The translations under genes were made by a program, and so were the position numbers. 9,042 bases of DNA, taken from the NCBI GenBank assembly GCA_022841205.1, contig JALHCK010000023.1, forward strand, positions 1 through 9,042, in the 5' to 3' direction. Position 1 is the first letter of the stretch. Each line of letters opens with the position of its first letter. The notes under the pieces are model-generated. The model was not told the DNA's origin. It saw nothing but the letters and a program-made list of their open reading frames with translations, and did not search any database. The DNA comes from Methanomicrobiales archaeon (GTDB lineage: Archaea > Halobacteriota > Methanomicrobia > Methanomicrobiales > Methanospirillaceae). Of this stretch, positions 4,559 through 9,042 are shown piece after piece.

Positions 4559-7543
4559 ATGGGACCCTCCAGGGTAAAAGAGCGGAGTATCTCGGTATTA
4601 TATGTCGATGATGAATCAGCTTTTCTTGATATCATGAAATTAACCCTGGAACGTTCCGGGGATTTTTCCATCACTACAGCATTGGATGCTCAAAGCGCGC
4701 TTCAGTTGCTTTCTGCGAATACCTACGATGCGATTGTGTCAGATTATCAGATGCCGGTGATGGATGGGATAGCATTTTTAAAAGCAGTACGGCAACGGTT
4801 TGGGAGTATACCATTTATTCTTTTCACAGGAAAGGGTCGAGAGGAGGTAGTAATTGAAGCTATCAATTATGGCGCCGATTTCTATCTCCAAAAAGGCAGT
4901 GATATGAAGGCACAAATTGTCGAACTTACCAACATGATTCATTACGCCGTGAGCCACTGGCGTGTGGAGATGGACCTTCGTGAGAGCGAAGAACGGTACC
5001 GGCATGTAGTTGAGGACCAGACTGAATTCATCTGCCGGTTTACCCCCGATGGCACACATATTTTTGTCAATGAAGCATATTGCCGCTATTTTGGGTATAC
5101 GCGGGAGGAGATCATAGGCAGCAGGTTCAAACCAAATATACCGTCCGAAGATCGCCAGAAGGTTGCCCGGATGATCAGTTCACTCACTCCCGAACATCCG
5201 TTCGGGACTATTGAACAGAGGATAATCATGCCGGATGGGACTATCCGATGGCAACGGTGGGTAGACCGGGCGATCTATCATCCGGTTGGCAACCTGAAGG
5301 AGTATCAGTCAGTTGGCCGGGATATCACAGAAATTAAAAGAATCGAACAGGCATTGAGAGAGAGTGAAGAAAAATACCGCACCGTTTTTGAGAATACCGG
5401 CACAGCTGTGGTCGTTGTGGAATCAAACAGAATTATCAGCCTCGCCAATACAGAATTCGAGAGACTGAGTGGTTATTCCAAGGACGAGATTGAAGGTAAG
5501 AAGACCTGGACTGAATTCGTGCTCAGAGAAGACCTGGAACGGATGCTCGCACAGCATGAACTCCGGAGGCGGAACCATACAAAAGCACTTATCCATTACG
5601 AGTTCCGGTTCGTCACAAAATCCGGCGATATCCGCGATATCTACCTTTCAATCGATATAATCCCGGGAACGAAGAAGAGTATCGCATCTCTGCAGGATGT
5701 TACCGCCTGGAAAAAATCACAAATTGCCATTATAGAAAATGAAGAACGATTCAGGCAGCTCTTCTCCAGGATGCCAAGCGGGGTAGCGATGTACCGGGCT
5801 GTTGATGATGGCAATGACTTTGTATTCACGGATTTTAACCCATCAGCCGAAGCGATTGAACATGTGAAAAAGGAGGAAGTCATCGGGAAGAGCGTGACTG
5901 AGGTATTTCCCGGAGTAATTGAGTTCGGCATCTTTCCGGTCTTCCAGAGGGTATGGAAGACAGGAACCCCTGAATTTCTTCCCGCTGCGATTTACCGGAA
6001 TTCTCATGATCCTGGCACCTGGCGCGAAAACTGGGTATTCCGACTCCCATCCGGGGAAGTTGTCGCGATATACAATGACATCACCGACCGGAAGAAGGCC
6101 GAAGAGACCCTCAAAGAACGAGAACGGGTTCTTTCTACCCTGATCAGCAACCTCCCGGGGTTTGTATATCGCTGCAGGAATGATCCGGACTGGACCATGG
6201 AATACGTCAGTGACAGCTGTCTCGATATCACCGGCTACTCGCCCCAGGATTTCATTGGGAATGTGACACTTGCCTACAACGACATCGTTCATCCGGATTA
6301 CCGTGAACCCTTGTGGAGACTCTGGCAGGACTTACTGGAAAAGCATGAAATATTTGAGCAGGAATACCCCATCATCACCCGCAATGGCGATATTCGCTGG
6401 GTATGGGAACGGGGGCGGGGTATCTTTTCCGAAGAGGGTCAGCTGCTTTACCTGGAAGGGTTCATCACCAATATTACTGAACGCAAGCAGGCGGAAGAGA
6501 GATTAAAAAAGAGCAAAGAACAATTGGCGTTGGCAATCGAGGGTTCTGGCGTGGGACTCTGGGACTGGATGGTCCAGACGGGAGAGACCCAGTTCAACGA
6601 GCGGTGGGCACAAATAATTGGGCACACCCTGGAAGAATTAGCTCCTATCAGTATTGAAACGTGGATCAAGCACACTCATCCCGATGACCTGGCCCAATCT
6701 AATCTCCTGCTCCAGAGGCATTTCTCACATGAGATTCCGGTGTATGAGTGCGAAGCACGGATGAAGCATAAGGATGGGCACTGGGTCTGGATATTGGACC
6801 GCGGGAAAGTGACTGAATGGGGGCCGGATGGAAAACCTGTCAGGATGACCGGCACGCACCTCGACATCAGTGCCCGAAAGCTCGCAGAGGAGGCGCTCAT
6901 AAAGGCAAACCGCCAGATGCGGATTCTGACTGGAATCACCCGGCATGATATCCTGAACAGCATCATGGTCGTCGAGGGATACCTCAATCTCATGGTGGAT
7001 CCGGATTCTCCTCCATTCTATTCCGTCAAAGAGAATATCCAGCAGGCACTTCAGCGGATTAAAGGACAGATCCAGTTCACCAAGGATTACGAGTCTCTGG
7101 GATCGCAGGAGCCCGTCTGGCAAAATCTCGACATGCTGTTAACCCACCTGGAGGTCCCTCCCTCACTCCACTTGGAAATACGTCGCACGGGTGCAGAAGT
7201 ATATGCCGACGCTATGCTTGGGAAAGTCCTTGAAAACCTTCTCGATAATTCTCTTCGGCATGGTGGAGATCATATCACAAAAATCCTGGTTTCTGGTTTG
7301 GTATCTGATGAAGGTTTTACCGTTACATGGGAAGATAATGGAGTGGGAGTTCCTTCCAAAGAGAAGGAGAGGATTTTTGAGCGTGGTTTTGGAAAGGGGA
7401 TGGGTCTTGGATTATTTTTTGTCAGAGAGATACTGGAAATAACCGGAATAACGATACAAGAAGCAGGGATCCCGGGAGAAGGAGCACGTTTTATCATTAC
7501 GATACCTCCGGGTCATTGGCGTCAAATGCCCCACACTTCATGA
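4559..7543 (+). CDS. Soluble receiver-PASx5-histidine kinase (reversed hybrid sensor kinase)
   Basis: The protein has 994 residues. Residues 10-132 are a receiver domain with acidic pair Asp17/Asp18, phospho-acceptor Asp62 in IVSDYQMPVMDG, Thr90 and Lys112. Five PAS domains follow at about 136-257, 265-383, 391-511, 519-640 and 650-773, most closing with a PAC-like end such as NDITDRKKAEE or TNITERKQAEE. The dimerisation helix is LTGITRHDILNSIMVVEGYL with phospho-His796, the H-box style common in methanogen kinases. The ATPase domain shows the N box ENLLDNSLRHG (Asn897), DNGVGVP (926-932), IFERGFG and GMGLGLF. There are no membrane helices, so it senses cytoplasmic signals or partners; the ligand is unknown. 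All key residues are present. No separate response regulator or output gene is adjacent. A TTG at 4544 would add five residues but seems less likely. Confidence 0.93.
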   Translation: MGPSRVKERSISVLYVDDESAFLDIMKLTLERSGDFSITTALDAQSALQLLSANTYDAIVSDYQMPVMDGIAFLKAVRQRFGSIPFILFTGKGREEVVIEAINYGADFYLQKGSDMKAQIVELTNMIHYAVSHWRVEMDLRESEERYRHVVEDQTEFICRFTPDGTHIFVNEAYCRYFGYTREEIIGSRFKPNIPSEDRQKVARMISSLTPEHPFGTIEQRIIMPDGTIRWQRWVDRAIYHPVGNLKEYQSVGRDITEIKRIEQALRESEEKYRTVFENTGTAVVVVESNRIISLANTEFERLSGYSKDEIEGKKTWTEFVLREDLERMLAQHELRRRNHTKALIHYEFRFVTKSGDIRDIYLSIDIIPGTKKSIASLQDVTAWKKSQIAIIENEERFRQLFSRMPSGVAMYRAVDDGNDFVFTDFNPSAEAIEHVKKEEVIGKSVTEVFPGVIEFGIFPVFQRVWKTGTPEFLPAAIYRNSHDPGTWRENWVFRLPSGEVVAIYNDITDRKKAEETLKERERVLSTLISNLPGFVYRCRNDPDWTMEYVSDSCLDITGYSPQDFIGNVTLAYNDIVHPDYREPLWRLWQDLLEKHEIFEQEYPIITRNGDIRWVWERGRGIFSEEGQLLYLEGFITNITERKQAEERLKKSKEQLALAIEGSGVGLWDWMVQTGETQFNERWAQIIGHTLEELAPISIETWIKHTHPDDLAQSNLLLQRHFSHEIPVYECEARMKHKDGHWVWILDRGKVTEWGPDGKPVRMTGTHLDISARKLAEEALIKANRQMRILTGITRHDILNSIMVVEGYLNLMVDPDSPPFYSVKENIQQALQRIKGQIQFTKDYESLGSQEPVWQNLDMLLTHLEVPPSLHLEIRRTGAEVYADAMLGKVLENLLDNSLRHGGDHITKILVSGLVSDEGFTVTWEDNGVGVPSKEKERIFERGFGKGMGLGLFFVREILEITGITIQEAGIPGEGARFIITIPPGHWRQMPHTS

Positions 7544-7654
7544 GGTATCCGATACTCTGATGCATCGATTCTGTTCCTTGCCTGGTCTCTATTAGGAGAG
7601 GAGGGAGTGGTCCATGAAGCGAGAATTGACAGGTAGCGGTAATCTTCTGGGATC

Positions 7655-7675
7655 GACGCAAGGGCGGGGGAGTGG
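7655..7675 (+). repeat. 21-bp direct repeat, copy 2
   Basis: Identical to 4444-4464 in the same orientation, about 3.2 kb away across the kinase gene. It lies 18 bases before the second copy of the 34-bp repeat. Confidence 0.88.
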
Positions 7676-7692
7676 GACTTCTGGCGACGCTT

Positions 7693-7726
7693 CAGCGGAG
7701 CCGAACTGGCCACAGCGGCCCGAGCG
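7693..7726 (-). repeat. 34-bp repeat, copy 2 (inverted relative to 4105-4138)
   Basis: The minus-strand reading matches 4105-4138 with three mismatches. The matching bases start CGCTCGGGCCGCTG. Confidence 0.85.
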
Positions 7727-7884
7727 ACCGAAGGGAGCGAGTCACTGAGCGTCACCCTGCCCAGATATGCAGCGACGAGCACGCTGCGCAGCATGGTGCG
7801 AGGAGCGGGATGGAACAGCTGCCCGCGAGGAGTGAAACGACAAAGCCGGGAGTGTCATTAAAACATTGACCTGGAAGAGAAGCA

Positions 7885-7929
7885 GGGGCACGTTGCGAGA
7901 GAAGCGAAGCGGAACGAGCATGGTGCCCC
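7885..7929. repeat. Hairpin with purine-rich GCGAAGCG loop
   Basis: GGGGCAC (7885-7891) pairs perfectly with GTGCCCC (7923-7929), and TGC/GCA extend the stem after a two-base mismatch. The loop, GAGAGAAGCGAAGCGGAACG, resembles the loop of the hairpin at 4230-4309, suggesting one repeat family. No function can be assigned. Confidence 0.55.
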
Positions 7930-8030
7930 GTCACCAGACTACGATCAGCTCCCGGGGCGGTGCCCACGCGGCGGGGGGCGAAGCCCCTCCTTCAAGCGTC
8001 AGATAAAACAATCAAAGGGTATTGAGGTCC

Positions 8031-8168
8031 AGCCTGTACCCTCCTGCATGGGAACAGGCTGCCCGATTTCCAAGGTCGTGAGGCGAACGGACACCGCTTT
8101 CTAATGGCTGCGATACAGGTGATAGAGATCCCGGATGAAGAATAGGGGTGGTGCAGGGGTGCACCACC
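8031..8168. other. Pair of strong stem-loops, possible structured RNA or bidirectional terminator
   Basis: One stem is AGCCTGT, mismatch, CCC / GGG, mismatch, ACAGGCT (8031-8060). The second is GGTGGTGCA / TGCACCACC with a GGGG loop (8147-8168). They lie 86 bases apart between two converging genes. No T run follows, so a classical terminator is unlikely. No known RNA family is recognised. Confidence 0.35.
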
Positions 8169-8252
8169 AGCCTTCCCTCTGTGATGCCTCTTGGGAAAGG
8201 CAAGAAAAGATAGGAGAGGAGAGATAAAGGAGCCACCGGAGCGGTCAGAACC

Positions 8253-8447
8253 TTACACCGGCTTCTCAATTCCCGATCCTTTCATCAAGCTATACTCAAT
8301 CTCGTAGAACCCTCCGCCCCGGTCCTGGTAGGTGAGGTAGTAATGCGTAAGCCGTTTCTCCTCGGCCTCCTCGATCTGCCGGAGCAGGGTGGCCTGGTTC
8401 GTCGAGTCATGCCCGACAAGCACCCACCGGCGGGTTTCGTCGCTCAT
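8253..8447 (-). CDS. Small hypothetical protein, 64 residues
   Basis: The frame runs from ATG at 8447 to TAA at 8253-8255. It is probably real: its codons strongly favour G or C at the third position (for example CTGCTCCGGCAGATCGAGG) and the protein composition is natural. It opens with MSDETRRWVLVGHD, has a charged helix (LLRQIEEAEEKR, about 21-32), and ends with a beta-like half (THYYLTYQDRGGGFYEIEYSLM, 34-55). There is no signal peptide or membrane segment, so it should be cytoplasmic. I do not recognise the family and assign no function. A minus-strand TATA-like box lies about 40 bases upstream, the ribosome site is weak (GGAAG), and the gene's bias toward GC differs from the kinase gene. 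Confidence 0.7.
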   Translation of the reverse strand: MSDETRRWVLVGHDSTNQATLLRQIEEAEEKRLTHYYLTYQDRGGGFYEIEYSLMKGSGIEKPV

Positions 8448-8483
8448 CTTCCAGAGGATCTCATGAAAACCGGTCCCGTAACC

Positions 8484-8490
8484 TAAATAA
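8484..8490 (-). promoter_or_regulatory. Candidate TATA box for the 64-residue protein gene
   Basis: On the minus strand the bases read TTATTTA. At the usual 25-27 base distance, transcription would begin near 8460, giving a leader of about 12 bases before the ATG at 8447. The 19-bp repeat array starts about 50 bases upstream of this box. Confidence 0.4.
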
Positions 8491-8542
8491 CGCCGATAGT
8501 GTGTTGAATTGCTGTTTATCTGGAATCATTTTTTTTGGAGGG

Positions 8543-8628
8543 TTCATCGTTACGATGAATATTCACCTTATCGATGAAAATACATCGCACTGATGAATAT
8601 TCATTGAACCGATGAGTTATACGCCATC
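8543..8628. repeat. Phased 19-bp repeat array, four units plus a half unit
   Basis: YGATGA recurs at 8553, 8572, 8591 and 8610, exactly 19 bases apart each time. Units 1 and 3 contain the 10-base dyad TGAATATTCA (8556-8565, 8594-8603); unit 2 has a degraded form and unit 4 only the YGATGA part. A half unit before the first (TTCATCG, 8543-8549) makes the perfect palindrome TTCATCGTTACGATGAA at 8543-8559. The array lies between the divergent genes starting at 8447 and 8820. It looks like a multi-site operator for a dimeric regulator; iterons of a replicon or the remains of a repeat array are alternatives. Confidence 0.75.
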
Positions 8629-8784
8629 TTTTTCAAATTCAGGGCACCAGAAAGTTTTTCGTAATTGAAGGAAATAGGGAACTGTCGCATGGGGCTCTGT
8701 CAAGTCGAATGAAAACGAACCCCAGTGCGGCCCCAAAGGGCATGAGTGAATTTGCTCTCCTTGGAAAAAAGCATTTTCCTTGTG

Positions 8785-8815
8785 CCTCCTGTATTTGTTA
8801 AAACAAAGGAGGAGG
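8785..8815 (+). promoter_or_regulatory. Hairpin that can mask the Shine-Dalgarno sequence of the 8820 gene
   Basis: CCTCCT (8785-8790) can pair fully with AGGAGG (8810-8815), which is the ribosome binding site four bases before the ATG at 8820. Inside it TTTGTT (8794-8799) faces AACAAA (8802-8807), so the two stems stack around a small internal loop. In mRNA this fold would hide the ribosome site and allow translational control. Whether the transcript starts upstream of 8785 is not known, as no clear TATA box was found. Confidence 0.55.
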
Positions 8816-8819
8816 ATCC

Positions 8820-9005
8820 ATGAAAAAGAAAGGTAGATATGAATCATTTGCCTTTGGATTCGTGATCATACTCGTATGTATGTTTGTAATCACGACTGGA
8901 GGGTCAGATATTGTTTCTGACCAAAATGAAAGGCAAATACAACAGAGGATTTCGAATAACCCCCCCACCCAAAGTACTTTATCGTCTCCAATCGATCATT
9001 TCTGA
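8820..9005 (+). CDS. Small membrane-anchored or secreted peptide, 61 residues
   Basis: ATG 8820 has a very strong ribosome site (GGAGGAGG, 8808-8815). The product starts with a basic stretch (MKKKGRY), then a hydrophobic segment at residues 9-27 (ESFAFGFVIILVCMFVITT), which is a signal peptide or a single membrane anchor. A short polar tail follows, rich in Asn, Gln, Ser and Pro, and ends at TGA 9003-9005. No family is recognised. The tail crosses a run of seven C at 8956-8967, and both other reading frames stay open from there to the window edge. The gene could therefore be the frameshifted 5' end of a longer exported protein. The predicted place of action is the membrane or outside the cell. 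Confidence 0.6.
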   Translation: MKKKGRYESFAFGFVIILVCMFVITTGGSDIVSDQNERQIQQRISNNPPTQSTLSSPIDHF

Positions 9006-9042
9006 TGAGTACGTTTACCAACTTCTTCATTCAGCACGAATA

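Larger units (their letters stand above)
7544..8252. repeat. GC-rich non-coding block after the kinase gene, rich in hairpins
   Basis: No gene is supported in these 709 bases. They hold the second copies of two repeats (7655-7675 and 7693-7726) and several strong inverted repeats. GGGGCACgtTGC pairs with GCAtgGTGCCCC at 7885-7929, around a purine-rich loop. GGGGC-GAA-GCCCC lies at 7975-7987. AGCCTGTaCCC pairs with GGGaACAGGCT at 8031-8060. GGTGGTGCA pairs perfectly with TGCACCACC at 8147-8168. The kinase gene and the small gene at 8253-8447 converge on this block, so some hairpins may help end transcription. Short open frames here follow the repeats and are not convincing. Confidence 0.6.

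Noticed and set aside
8012..8269. Minus-strand open frame overlapping the 3' end of the 64-residue gene
   Set aside because: It covers the stem-loops at 8031-8168 and its start lies inside the better-supported small gene; its composition looks non-coding.
8448..8467. Six-codon upstream frame ending in a TGA that overlaps the ATG of the 64-residue gene
   Set aside because: The ATGA overlap is suggestive of coupling, but six codons without a ribosome site are easily chance.
8543..8628. CRISPR array
   Set aside because: The 19-bp units have no long conserved repeat separated by unique spacers of 30-40 bases, and no cas genes are present.
8690..8735. TGGGGC / GCCCCA pair with a sequence resembling an insertion-sequence end
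   Set aside because: The arms are only six bases, no transposase remnant is nearby and no flanking duplication was found.
8617..8847. Minus-strand open frame overlapping the small peptide gene
   Set aside because: It starts inside the peptide gene and is read antisense to its strong ribosome site and hairpin; no ribosome site of its own is seen.

Overview
The window looks like accessory chromosomal DNA of a methanogenic archaeon, most likely of the order Methanomicrobiales (Methanoregula, Methanosphaerula or Methanospirillum type). This is inferred from the protein families: a soluble receiver/multi-PAS histidine kinase with a TRHDILN-type H-box, a secreted DUF3821/S-layer-like protein, and a membrane-anchored regulator with two winged-helix domains. 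TATA-like boxes at archaeal spacing and one apparently leaderless gene agree with this. No rRNA, tRNA or CRISPR array was seen.

Layout. Positions 1-752 (minus strand) are the 5' part of a secreted protein gene that runs off the left edge. A 309-base divergent intergenic region with two inverted repeats separates it from a membrane-anchored regulator gene that starts at 1062. That regulator is split by a 1119-bp insertion sequence (1409-2527). The element has imperfect terminal inverted repeats, a 5-bp target duplication (TTCAA) and an apparently intact DDE transposase (1492-2472). Removing the element and one TTCAA copy rejoins the two halves in frame as one 250-residue protein ending at 2938. 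Next comes a short secreted DUF3821-like protein (3183-4103), whose stop codon lies directly against a GC-rich, hairpin-rich, non-coding block (4104-4470).

A 994-residue receiver-PASx5-histidine kinase fills 4559-7543. It is followed by a second GC-rich block (7544-8252) that shares sequence with the first: a 34-bp segment in inverted orientation and a 21-bp segment in direct orientation. A 64-residue conserved-looking protein of unknown function lies at 8253-8447 (minus strand). Upstream of it is an array of 19-bp phased repeats (8543-8628) built on the dyad TGAATATTCA. The window closes with a small membrane or secreted peptide gene (8820-9005) whose strong Shine-Dalgarno sequence can pair with an upstream CCTCCT.

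How they may work together. The genes do not form an operon; each seems to have its own promoter. The theme is sensing, envelope and regulation: two exported proteins, a kinase with no neighbouring output regulator, and a regulator inactivated by a transposon. The most interesting signals are the precisely reconstructable gene disruption, the repeat family on both sides of the kinase gene, the 19-bp phased array, and RNA hairpins that could mask ribosome binding sites in front of the transposase and the small membrane peptide.
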